DNA from: Sesamum alatum
Taxonomy: Eukaryota > Streptophyta > Magnoliopsida > Lamiales > Pedaliaceae
NCBI GenBank assembly: GCA_034509735.1
Contig: JACGWO010000011.1
Coordinates: 20,196,979 to 20,260,978 of the forward strand
Reading direction: 5' to 3'
Length of the DNA: 64,000 nt
How positions within the stretch are numbered: the stretch's first letter is position 1; every line of letters begins with the position of its first letter. The notes under the pieces are model-generated. The model did not search any database, was not told where the DNA came from, and worked only from the letters and a program-made list of their open reading frames with translations. Positions 20,547-32,217 of the stretch are shown here, one piece after another. Both the position numbers and the translations under genes were made by a program.

Positions 20547-21318
20547 TCTATATATATATATATATATATATTTGAAGAGGGTCTTTGACCACAATGGTTA
20601 AATTATGACCGAAATTCTTAATTTTTAGAATTTTAAATTATTTAATTATCTAGAAAAAATCTAATTGGTTGGTTTAATTTTAGTAGGAATTCTAATTTCT
20701 TCTTTTTTAAAAAGTTCAGTTACCAAACTAAATCCCTAAAATTTTGTGATTTTTTTTTGGAAAGAGAGAACTAATTTGGTTTAGTCTTAGCAGGAATGTT
20801 AATTCTCCCGTTTAAAATAGTTCAGTTACCGAAGTAAATCATAAAATTTTGCATGAAAATAAGAAAATCCTCATGAGGATATTTAAAGGACACCAAAGAT
20901 AAGCAATAATTAATGAAATATGTTAAAAATTTCATAATGCAGCAAAGACAACTCATTGTTCATCATTATAAATGCACAAATTATTCTTTTTGTTTTACTA
21001 ATTTACGTTAGCAATTTTTTTTTTAAAAAAAAATTGCTGTTTTTATTAGATAACGATTTCTCATTTTTGTATAATTTCAAAATTCTAGATAATGATGAAA
21101 ACTAAAAGAACAATTTTAAGGTGGCATTGTCCATGGGAACCCATCCCAAAGTATGATATTTTTATATTTCGAGAAAGTTTTTAGTCTTAGTTAATATATC
21201 GATTCAATTATGTTTAGCGTTATTTATGTTTTGCGATATTTTGGACATTAAGTTTTGAGTGTGTAAACTAACATAATATTTTTTAAATAAGTCGTGCATA
21301 GCATGGGTCACATGCTAG
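20547..21318 (+). mobile_element. Hel1, first copy: small non-autonomous Helitron, uninterrupted
   Basis: The 5' end TCTATATATATATATA is followed by TTTGAAGAGGGTCTTTGACC, matching the 5' end of Hel4. The 3' end is the hairpin CGTGC-ATA-GCATG (perfect GCACG in the other copies), then GGGTCACATG and terminal CTAG, followed by a host T. It is about 770 bp with no protein-coding capacity. It ends 108 bp beyond the stop codon of peptide gene 1, so it may shape that gene's 3' end. Because Hel2 is absent here, this copy preserves the empty Hel2 target site. Confidence 0.65.
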
Positions 21319-21363
21319 TATAAATAATATTGGAGGGAATTATTTGCAAGAAAGAAGAGTATT

Positions 21364-21370
21364 ATTTATT
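21364..21370 (-). terminator. Likely polyadenylation signal of peptide gene 1
   Basis: On the minus strand AATAAATAA lies about 60 nt after the stop codon at 21427. The same bases occur in every array copy. Confidence 0.35.
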
Positions 21371-21426
21371 ATAAGAATTAATATGAGTAAGTCTCAATTG
21401 TTTGAGTGGAATCTTAAAATGATCTT

Positions 21427-22320
21427 CTACGCTCTGTCTGTTTTCTTGTGTGTGGTATGTTGTTGTTGATGTTCATCAGCAACACGAGTAGTAGCATGGC
21501 CACGGTCATGGATGATCTTTTTGGCATCGTTAATACAAGCGCAAAAGCCATTATAACATTCTAACGAAGCATCAATACATACAATTAAATCTCTGCAATC
21601 ATCCGCTGTCTTGCATGCCAAATCACCATAGCTTCTTGTTAACACTGTCAACCAAACACAAGAAAATATTCCTCATTAATTATATCATAACCTACATTAA
21701 TTTATATACCTATGCAAATACATATACACATCATCGGCAAAAACTAGGTCCGATATATTTTCAGATCCACCATTTACGAAATTAAAAAAAATAATCACAT
21801 AACTTGCGAAAAAGTCTGTTTTTCACTCCTCCTATAACCTTTGATCATTAGGAAATTGATGGAAAAAAATTCAAATTAAAGTCACGTAGCAGCTATCTTT
21901 AATTTTAGAATCAAGAGAAACAACTACATGACGTGTATTTGGTTTTTTTGTCAATTCCTAACTTAAATTGGTAGAAGAAATAAAAGTGGATTTATTTTTA
22001 ATTTATTTATGAAACTATTTTAAAAAATTCCATAAGTAATGGGGCTAAAAGTGTATAGAGACTAATTTATGGGATGAAAATTATGATCTCTCCACCTTTT
22101 TGATAATCATAAGTTAGAAATTATGGATGAAATAATTAGAAAATATGCACCAGGTATAATTCAATATAAATTTCGCATATATATGGGAAATAATTTGGTG
22201 GTGGTGGTGGTGGAGGTGCATTTTATAATGTATGCAAAAAGAAAATATAGGGAAAGAAAAAAAACCGTTGGCAAGAAGTAAGAAAGTGAGGAAGTAAATC
22301 ATCAACTTTTGAGAAGCCAT
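21427..22320 (-). CDS. Secreted six-cysteine defensin-like/NCR-like peptide, copy 1
   Basis: Exon 1 (22266-22320) encodes the signal-peptide core MASQKLMIYFLTFLLLAN. A 621-bp phase-1 intron (GT..AG, with acceptor TTTGGTTGACAG) separates it from exon 2 (21427-21644), which encodes VLTRSYGDLACKTADDC... and ends KKTDRA. The product is about 90 aa with likely cleavage after RSYG. The mature part has six cysteines spaced C-x5-C-x5-C-x6-C-x4-C-x-C (last motif ECYNGFCAC), then a polar tail with DRGH and EHQQQH. This gene structure and spacing are known from defensin-like and nodule-specific cysteine-rich peptides, but the exact function is unknown (antimicrobial or signalling are options). This copy has H where the others have D in the tail (HTTHKK). 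Confidence 0.78.
22197..22216. repeat. GGT microsatellite in the intron of the peptide gene
   Basis: A run of GGTGGTGGTGGTGG within the intron, close to exon 1. It is conserved in all array copies, and on the minus strand reads as a run of His codons. That is a shadow, because it is spliced out. Confidence 0.6.
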
Positions 22321-22396
22321 TTCTTGTGAGGTAATAATTAATGTTTTGGTATTGGTTTAAAACTGTTGTACAAATATTATGCTACTCACATGTACG

Positions 22397-22405
22397 CATT
22401 TATAG
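22397..22405 (-). promoter_or_regulatory. TATA box of peptide gene 1
   Basis: On the minus strand CTATAAATG lies about 77 bp upstream of the ATG at 22320, the right distance for a short leader. The other copies read CTATAAATA at the same position. Confidence 0.5.
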
Positions 22406-23540
22406 ATTAGAAAAAAGTAATAAAAATGGAAATAAAAATAGAAATAGATAGTCATTAATTATTATAATATTACTGATTAAATTATTAAATCACTTTTAAT
22501 AATAATCCAGTCAATTATGGAGATTACTGATTTATATATATAAATTATGAAGAAAAATTCTTATTGAAAACTTAATTACATATATTATCATTTATTATAA
22601 TTTCTGATTCACTCATTCACAGGTCTAACTTGACATCCATATCCTATTAAGGTTTGTAAATCAAGGAATTAATTATGCTGATAATTAATTTCAAAATTTA
22701 GAATATATGTATCAAGACTTTACTTTCTATTTCCTTTTAAATTATCCTGATAAAGAAAAAAAATATCCACAAATCCTAGCTAAACCCCATTATTACGAAC
22801 TTATCTTCAGGCCCTAGATGAAAATTTACTATTGCCTACAGTTTTAATAGCTATGAACTAAAACTCGTGATAAATAACTATTATTAATCATGATTAACAA
22901 AACTTGGTGCGAAACTTAGCTTATCAACAACGGAAATCATTTTTTTCATGTCTCTTAACAATGACAAATGATTTAGCTACACTCACAAAAATCACGACCA
23001 ACAACGTTGCATGACCGTGGTCAATATATAGCTATTTACCATGGTTGTATTTTGTTATGATTAAATGCTATATTTCATCTAGTGATGGCTTAATTAAATT
23101 AACATGTGATTATATAATTATACTTGGTTGATATTGTATAGGAGACTCCACCGATCTTCATGATTATTAGTAATTTAATTTATTGTTATTCTATAATTTA
23201 ATTACAAAGGTTCACTAATTAGGTCCAATTTGGTGCATGATGATAATAATTAATTTTAAAATATTTGATTTTATAAAAAAAATGATTATGTTTAACACAA
23301 TTTTATAATTAATTATGTGTAAGTAATTAAGTTGTAATGGAACGTTCAAAACTAACTCTCATTTTCATATTAAAGTATTCCACCAAGATTAGACTTTGAA
23401 CTCACATAATTAAATAATAATTAGAAACTATAAATTAGAGAACTATATATTAAAAATGAATCAAGTTAATTATTTTTGTTAACTATATTCGTTTTTGGAT
23501 AGCATAATTGAGAAATGAATATAACATACATAATAAAAAA
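22406..23540. other. Upstream flank of peptide gene 1 (rest of block U)
   Basis: AT-rich, no exon seen. It includes a short hAT- or PIF-like degraded repeat at about 23215-23345 that resembles 2940-3060. The same sequence follows genes 2, 4 and 5. It would hold the distal promoter of the peptide gene. Confidence 0.5.
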
Positions 23541-24473
23541 TGTGTGATTTTTTATGTGTTAATTATAGATCTTAAAAAGAAATTAATTAAACTTTGCAAT
23601 TACATATATAAACATTCATAGAATATATAAGTTTGATTAATGCTTAGTCGTTGAAAAATTAAATATATAAACATTCATCGAATATATAAGTTTGATTAAT
23701 GCTTAGTCGTTGAACAATTGTTCAAAATTGTGACCAAATTGTATAGTCAAGTAGATATGAAATTTTCTTTTTGCTTGAGTTTTGATGTTTTTATTATCTT
23801 ATTCTGTTTTATAGTTTATTTATGCATTAATTATAGATTTAAAAAAAGAAATCAGTTATAAATTTTTGCTATTATATATATAAATATTCATCGAATATAT
23901 AAGTTTGATGACTACTTAGTCGCTGAACCAATTACATCACAGAATGAGGATGGCAAAAACCATTTTCCTAGCTTCCTTATGTAATCTGGCCGAATAGTTT
24001 AAACCCCTAAAAAAAAATATATTGTATAGTCAAGTATGCATGAAATTTCTCTTTTTGCTTGATTTTTAATGATTTAATAATTATCTTATTCTGTTTATTA
24101 GTTTATGTATGTGTAATTTTTTATGTGTTAATTATAAATTTTACCTAATAACTGATTACAAGTACTCAAGCAAGTATGAAATTTTTTCTTTTGTTTGATT
24201 TTTAGCATATTTTTATTATCTTAATTTGTTTTCATAGTTCATGTATACGTCATTTTTATGCATTATTAGGATCTTCAAGTCCCCAAAAACTCCTCTCAAA
24301 ATCACAAAAAAAGAAAAAAAAAACCCTCCGCAAGAAACGAAAAAAAGACTTTCTCAAGCAAGTATGAAATTATTTTCTTTTCTTTGATTTTTTAATATTT
24401 TTTTATTATCTTATTTTATCTTGTAGTTCATGTGTATGTAATTTTTTTTTTGTAGTAAATCTATATATATATA
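23541..24473. repeat. Block R, second copy, at the duplication junction
   Basis: It starts with the same TGTGTGATTTTTTATGTG as 19641, but is preceded by the end of block U (CATAATAAAAAA). This is the join of the first tandem duplication. It ends in the TA tract into which Hel2 inserted. Confidence 0.8.
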
Positions 24474-27400
24474 TCTATATATATATATAGCAACTAGTTC
24501 AATTTTGACCAAATACTTTTTTCTGGTAGTAATATTTATTTTTATGATTCTATTTAATCTGCCATTTAGTCTTTATTTCTGTTGAAATATCGATCATCTT
24601 TAAAATTTTATTCTATAGTTTAATTATGTTGTTCTTTTTCAAATTCATTAGGTACATATTGAGATAATAATCTCTACCATGTTCTTGTGTTTTCTTTATT
24701 AAATAATCAGTTTAATATGTATTCCTCTTATGGTGTTAAATTTTCAGATTTCTATTGTGATTGCTTGATTTTGTTTTTTTACGAGAAGGAATAGATTTAT
24801 TTGGTGTTAATAATAATATTTTATTTCAACATTTATTTGAAATATTCTATTTGATTTGACATTTAGTTTTTGTATTTGTTTAAATATTTATTCTTTTGTA
24901 TCTTTTATACACCATTTTTTTTTGCATATATTATAGTTTCATCCATTAATTTGTTTTATAGTTTACTTTTGTTGTTCTTTTTCATATTTCATTCTTTTAT
25001 AGTTTTTGTTTTTCTACAAGAGCGAACATATTTATTTCGCGTTAATTGCTACATATTTTGTTTAACATGTATTTGTACGATTCTACTTAATCTTCCATTT
25101 GGTTTGTTTATATTTAAGTATTTACCCGTTGTTTATTTTTATGCACCAATTATATATACATATATATTATCATCTTTTCAATTTTTAATCTACAGTTTGA
25201 TTTTGTTGTTCTTTTTCAAACTTCATTTTTTTACAAGAAGGAACATATTTTGTTGGTGTTAATAGGTACATATTTATTTCTTGGTATGATTCTATTTAAT
25301 TCATCTGACGTTTAATTTTTATTTCTATTTAAAATTTACCTTTTTGTATATTTTTATACACCATTATATATATATATATACTAGCATGAACCCCATGCTA
25401 TGCACGGAAATTTATAAATTTTATAATCTTTTAATAAATTTGAAATATCTACATAATGGTATGTCATATTTTAATGACCATTTTACTATATACAATAGTG
25501 CAAATTTATTTATACAAAACTCAATATTTAATTCTTTACTAAGTTTATCTATAGAACATTTTGAAAATAACAATAGTATATGAACATATTATCATACATT
25601 GAGAAATTAAAATTATTTTATAAGTTTTAAATATTATATATATTTTCTTATTAAATTAATAAAAGACATTATATAAAAGATATTATCTCATTACCCTATG
25701 ATATAAATTCTCGTAAAAAAATGTGATTCGTATTAAATGATCCATTTTAATAAAGTTTATGAAACTAATAACAAATAAAGTATATGCTAACAATATAAAT
25801 ATACAATAAGAAATTAGAAACATGTAGGGATATAACATAATAAAAAATTTCTAGTAGTTGGATTCATGTCCAGTAATCATCATATATATACTGTAAGATC
25901 ATCGAGTTACCTTTTAATGAATACTTTCTTTTATCATGTTGAATTTTTCAACCTGAAGTCATTATTTTTCACTTGATATTGAACTTATTAATTTCATATA
26001 ATTTTATCTATCCTTTTGTAAGTTTCATTTGCTTTTGTCAATGTTAATCTCCAAACACACTCTCACAAAACCTGACTATTGACACGCCATCAAACATAAT
26101 AAATGTGAATACATTATGATACTATCATATGCCCTAATGATATAAACGGACTTCTCTTAGAAAAAAAATATAATTCGTAATAAATTGTCCCTTTTACAAT
26201 CAAGTTTCTGAAAGGAAAAAATATAGTATCACTTTTGATTTTCTTCATAAAACATAAATAGAACAACATTTATAATTAATAAAAAGTAGAGATATTTATA
26301 TTTCTAAATTATATGCTAAGAAAACATATGCATACTATGAATGCTACAATTGTAAGATGTAGAGCAATATCCACATAATAAAACATTCTAATAGTTTAGC
26401 TTGTGCCCAAATATTATTATAAAACCTTGTAAAGTAATCAAATTACTTTTTAATGAATAATTCGTCTATCAAGTTGAAATTTCTACCATGAACATCTAAA
26501 TTATGAAATAAGTAGATAGTAACAATTATAAAATGAAAATAAAAAATACCTAAGAATGAAAAATTAATATGAAACTACATGTAAACATCACTAAATACTA
26601 AAATGGACGAAAGAAATGTTGTGCAGAAAATATCACAAATACTTTTAGTCTGTAAATATCATTAAATAAGAGTTTTAAATAAATAAACATGAAATTTAAT
26701 GAACAAAACTTGAAAAATTGGATAACTTTAATACAAATAAAAGCATATAAACTATATGTCCATATCTAGAAAAGAGGGCAAGAAATGAAATTTTAGTTAA
26801 ACTTTTTTTAATTGATATTGAAAAAAAAAAAAGATTTTGATGAACTATTATTAGATAAAAATATATGTTCATTTAGTGTTCAAGTAGAGAAATCATGACC
26901 AATCGTTCAAAAGAATTATGAATTAAAAAGAAAATAATTTGAACGAAATATTGTACCTAAATGTAAATATTTAAATAGAAAAATCATTAATCAATGGAAC
27001 AAACAAAGAATGAAATGGAACATGATGAAAAAAATATAATTCAAAAATAAAGTTTAGGTAAATACTAACAAATTAATAATAAGATCAAATAAATAAATAA
27101 CAAAATTATAAAACTTTTAGGAAGTAAGTATCAAGAATACTTCATGGAAGGTTCCCTACTAAAAAAGTAAAAATATATTGAAAAGATTAAAAAAGAAGAA
27201 GATTATCTAAAACACAAAAAGAAAATGCATAAGCGTGGTGACATTGGATATCAAATAGCAAAAAAGAAAATTATTAAAAAAAGCATCAGAAAAAGAAGCT
27301 AGCACTGCTCTATGAGGTTGCCCTTTACATTAATGAATATTATGTTATCATGTTATACATAGAGAAGCCTTTTTATTTTCTAAAAAAAATTATAAACAAA

Positions 27401-30400
27401 ACTTGAAATTGAAATTTTCATATATCTATCAAGTATGACCGCCATTTTGTATTGCAATAAATCCCAACCTATGAAACTTACAATATATTTGATGTTAAAA
27501 TTTTGATAGAGCAACAATTTAAAAAATAATTTTACTAAGGAAAAAAATATTTATATGCGAGAGGATGACCTAATGTATTTTGTAACATAATCTTTTAAAC
27601 AAATCAAGCATTGGCCTATCCTTTTTAAACCTAAATAACAATGAAAGTTAAAATCAAATCCAATCAGAAAAAACTAAGAAAAAGAAAAAATATTAATTTC
27701 AATGAAATTAAAAATTGACTTTATCAATATCAATGAACTAATATAAAATCATCAAAAACATATGTTAATGAAAGATATACATTGTAAAAGATAATGATTT
27801 TACCTGATTAATTAAATTAAGAATTTACTAAATGAGATATACCAACAGATTGATATAAGTTTAGTGACTAAAAAGTATATAATTAAAATAAAAATAAATG
27901 ATTAATCGTAAGATAAATATTTTTTTATATCAATTGTTTACAATAAATACAAATTTGATTAGTATCCTAATTTTGATGGTGTAATCTAGTATAGATAAAC
28001 ACTAATCTTGCATATATGAATTTTTAGATAAATACAAATTTAAGTTTTAATTTTAAAAATGTATGAGATTTCAACCAATGAGATGTTTTCTTAACAATTA
28101 AAAAATTCAAAATCACAAGAAATTAGTATTCAGTCAAAATTGATTGATTTTGGTCAACTATCGTTTTGCTATATATATATAGATTATAGTATCATCCGTT
28201 AAATTTTCATTTTTAAGTTTAGTTTTGTTGTTCTTTTTTAGATTTCATTTTTTTGTTTACTAATTACGATATTTTATAAGGTGGAAAGAATGATCATATT
28301 AGTTTCCCGAACTATATAAACATGAATCTACTAAATCTGTGATCATATGGTTTGTAAATCTTTATATTACCATGTAAATATATGTATTTTCATGTGTGTG
28401 TAATTCGAGCTCTTTTCAGAAAAGGTCCACACGGTTGTTCGAAATTTATTTTCTTCTTTTGTATATTTTAATATAATCAAAAAATTTATAGAGATGTGTT
28501 AAATTAATAAATATAGAGGTTAATTCAATAAAATTTTAATATAATTTTTTTTAACTATTTTTAGTTATTCGTAGTATAACTATTATAAAATTTCCTTTTG
28601 AACTTTGAGATATTAAATCGTTTTAGTTCATTGTACTAAATAATTAAAATTCACACTATTAATATATTAAAATTTTGAGATACTTATTTGTATATTTCGG
28701 AATATTCAAATAAGTATCATTTTTTAATATTTTAATTTTATAAATGAGAGATCGTCAAAATGAACTGATTTGCAATTTTTTTGGAGAAAAATATCTCTTT
28801 GAAGTTTTGGAAAATAAATTATATCATTATAAACACTTTTGACTTTTGTAATCGGTCAAACGAAACAAAATAATTAAATAAATGAAAACCTCAAAGTTTC
28901 CTAAGTTTGTAAAAGTTTTCCAACATATATATATAAATATAGTGAGAAGAAAATTTATTTTGTAATTAAATAATAATAAAAGAATTTATAAATACAAAAT
29001 ACCAATGTTTTTTATTGTCCTAAAATAAGGCAAGAATTAATAGTTGAAAATGAAAATTTGATGAATGAACTTTATGAATTTAAGAATAATTTAATAAGTT
29101 TTCAAAGTAGAACAACCTATTGCAGGGGGATTGTAGTAATTTCTTAGTTTTTAACTTGAATTAAACTCATTCTTTTGATAAATGAAAGAAAATCTTATGT
29201 TGTGATTCACTTAAAAAAAAAAAAGAAATAAAGAATATAATCTACATATTAGTAAGTTATTGCATTTGGACTTTTTAATTCACTTTATGCAAAACATGAA
29301 CTATAGAATAATTAATTACTTGAGTTTTTATGGAGATAAAGTTTCATATTTTATCCTTCAAAAGTCACTATGAGACATACTTCCACCGTATATATTTTAC
29401 AGTGTTTGTATTGCTTCCAAAAATCCAAAAAATTGAATAGGGAGTAGTATGGTTTGCAAATTGCTCAAAGACTATAGCATATTAACACGACTAATTTGTT
29501 ATTTTTTTTTTTTTTTTGGTTAAAACTTAGTAGTTATAATTGCCTACTTATACATTTCAATATATTTTGTATTTTAAATTTTTTGGCATATTTTGTTTTT
29601 TATTATTATAGTTTTTTTCCTCTTGCTAACCTTTATTATTAATGTATTCAGGCTTCTAGAAAAATATTTGATAAATATTTGTTGCTTTAACTGTTGATTT
29701 ATTTTTGTTCAACTCATTCTTTTAATTTTAAGATTAATCTTTCATCTTTTAGGATTTCTTTAAGCCGATGAAAGTGTTTTTATTATCAGGGTTGGTGATA
29801 ATGTTGCTATGTTTATTATTTAACTGTATTTAGTCATTTATGTTTATTTGTTCTTATTTTATTTTGTCATTCATTATAATTAATTTACTCCTTATCTTTT
29901 TCGTTCAAAATGATGAAATGATATTGGGATTTTAAAATTATTTTAATTTTTTTTTAGCTTCCACATTTTCTTCTTTCTTTTACCATTTTATTTATCTTTC
30001 TTATAACTCATTAAAAGTAAGTTTTTATTTTTTTATATTTTCATTTCTTTAATATGGAAGATCATTTTAGATTTATGTATTTTAATATGATTTTTGATGA
30101 AAGATGAACTATATAATACAAACAATATATCTAACTAATTCTTTATTTTTTATATTTTTATATAAGGTTGAAAATATGTAAAAAAATATATATTTAATAG
30201 AATGTCATAACTGTTTGAAAGTAATCCTCATATAATACAAATTTTAGTAAGTCGAAATATATTGTATATGTAGGAAAATATATTTGTCAATAATAATCAA
30301 ATAGATTAAAAATTCAAAACTACGATGTTTTACCTATTAAAAATGAAAATTTTATTTTACGTAAGAAATCTTTATAGCATAATATATATAAAAATATTAT

Positions 30401-30454
30401 TAAATTGAAACAAGAAAAGATATATAACTGTGCATAGTACGGGGACTACGCTAG
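24474..30454 (+). mobile_element. Hel2, copy 1: large non-autonomous Helitron (deleted version)
   Basis: It starts TCTATATATATATATAGCAA and ends CTAG at 30451-30454, preceded by a GTGCATAGTAC hairpin-like motif. It sits between A and T in the TA tract of Hel1, and the empty tract survives at 20547-20575. Compared with copies 2 and 4 it lacks about 1.15 kb after 24530. The interior is AT-rich with short repeats (TTTCATCCATTAATTTTGTTTT) and another Helitron (Hel3). I find no Rep or helicase motif. The open frames here (for example 24870-25262) are F/Y/I/L-rich low-complexity translations. Confidence 0.65.
25381..28183 (-). mobile_element. Hel3, copy 1: Helitron nested in Hel2, opposite strand
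   Basis: On the minus strand it begins TCTATATATATAGCAAAACG (28183) and ends GTGCATAGCATGGGGTTCATG then CTAG (25381), followed by T. It lies exactly between A and T of Hel2 sequence. Its 5' end (GCAAAACGATAGTTGACC) is close to that of Hel2 copies 2 and 4 (GCAAAACGAAGTTTGACC), so the two belong to one family. It is about 2.8 kb and non-coding. Confidence 0.65.
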
Positions 30455-31214
30455 TATATATATATTTGAAGAGGGTCTTTGACCCCAATGGTTCAATTAT
30501 GACCGAAATTCTAAATTTTTAGAATTTTCAATTATTTAATTATCTAGAAAAAATCTAATTGGTTGGTTTAATTTTAATAGGAATTCTAATTTCTTCTTTT
30601 TTAAAAAGTTCAGTTACCAAACTAAATCCCTAAAATTTTGTGAATTTTTTTTTGGAAAGATAGAACTAATTTGGTTTAGTCTTAGCAGGAATGTTAATTC
30701 TCCCGTTTAAAATATTTCAGTTACCGAAGTAAATCCTAAAATTTTGCATGAAAATAAGAAAATCCTCATGAAGATATTTAAAGGACACCAAAGATAAGCA
30801 ATAATTAATGAAATATGGTAAAAATTTCATAATGCAGCAAAGACAACTCATTGTCCATCATTATAAATGCACAAATTATTCTTTTTGTTTTACTAATTTA
30901 CGTTAGCACTTTTTTTTAAAAAAAAAAAATTGCTGTTTTTATTAGATAACAATTTCTCACTTTTGTATAATTTCAAAATTCTAGATAATGATGAAAACTA
31001 AAAGAACAATTTTAAGGTGGCATTGTCCATGGGAACCCATCCCAAAGTATGATATTTTTATATTTCGAGAAATTTTTTAGTCTTAGTTAATATATCGATT
31101 CAATTATGTTTAGCGTTATTTATGTTTTGTGATATTTTGGACATTAAGTTTTGAGTGTGTAAACTAACATAATATTTTTTAAATAAGTCGTGCATAGCAC
31201 GGGTCACATGCTAG
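30455..31214 (+). mobile_element. Hel1, copy 2, interrupted at its 5' TA tract by Hel2
   Basis: TATATATATATTTGAAGAGGG follows the CTAG end of Hel2 directly. The body matches 20563-21318 and it ends CTAG at 31211-31214, here with the perfect hairpin CGTGC-ATA-GCACG. Confidence 0.65.
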
Positions 31215-31322
31215 TATAAATAATATTGGAGGGAATTATTTGCAAGAAAGAAGAGTATTATTTATTATAAGAATTAATATGAGTAAGTCTCTATTATTTG
31301 AGTGGAATCTTAAAATGATCTT

Positions 31323-32217
31323 CTACGCTCTGTCTGTTTTCTTGTCTGTGGTGTGTTGTTGTTGATGTTCATCAGCAACACGAGTAGTAGCATGGCCACG
31401 GTCATGGATGATCTTTTTGGCATCGTTAATACAAGCGCAGAAGCCATTATAACATTCTAACGAAGCATCAATACATACAATTAAATCTCTGCAATCATCC
31501 GCTGTCTTGCATGCCAAATCACCATAGCTTCTTGTTAACACTGTCAACCAAACACAAGAAAATATTCCTCATTAATTATATCATAACCTACATTAATTGA
31601 TATACCTATGCAAATACATATACACATCATCGGCAAAAACTAGGTCCGATATATTTTCAGATCCACCATTTACGAAATTAAAAAAAATAATCACATAACT
31701 TGCGAAAAAGTCTGTTTTTCACTCCTCCTATAACCTTTGATCATTAGGAAATTGATGGAAAAAAAATTCAAATTAAAGTCACGTAGCAGCTATCTTTAAT
31801 TTTAGAATCAAGAGAAACAACTACATGACGTGTATTTGGATTTTTTTGTCAATTCCTAACTTAAATTGGTAGAAGAAATAAAAGTGGATTTATTTTTAAT
31901 TTATTTATGAAACTATTTTAAAAAATTCCATAAGTAATGGGGCTAAAAGTGTATAGAGACTAATTTATGGGATGAAAATTATGATCTCTCCACCTTTTTT
32001 ATAATCATAAGTTAGAAATTATGGATGAAATAATTAGAAAATATGCACCAGGTATAATTCAATATAAATTTCGCATATATATGGGAAATAATTTGGTGGT
32101 GGTGGTGGTGGAGGTGCATTTTATAATGTATGCAAAAAGAAAGATAGGGAAAGAAAAAAAACCGTTGGCAAGAAGTAAGAAAGTGAGGAAGTAAATCATC
32201 AACTTTTGAGAAGCCAT
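31323..32217 (-). CDS. Secreted six-cysteine defensin-like/NCR-like peptide, copy 2
   Basis: Exon 1 is 32163-32217 (MASQKLMIYFLTFLLLAN) and exon 2 is 31323-31540. The frame is intact and the peptide of about 90 aa is the same as copy 1, except HTTDKK in the tail. Signal, intron position and all six cysteines are conserved. It shares Tyr at residue 9 of the signal with copy 1, whereas copies 3-5 have Cys there. Confidence 0.78.

Noticed and set aside
24870..25262. Open frame rich in F, Y, I and L (also 35930-36455 and 49925-50423)
   Set aside because: It lies inside Hel2, is low-complexity from T-rich sequence, differs in frame and length between near-identical copies, and has no recognisable domain or codon bias.
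24474..30454. LTR retrotransposon interpretation of the 6-7 kb insert
   Set aside because: No TG...CA long terminal repeats, primer-binding site, or gag/pol motifs. TC start, hairpin plus CTAG end and lack of target duplication fit a Helitron.
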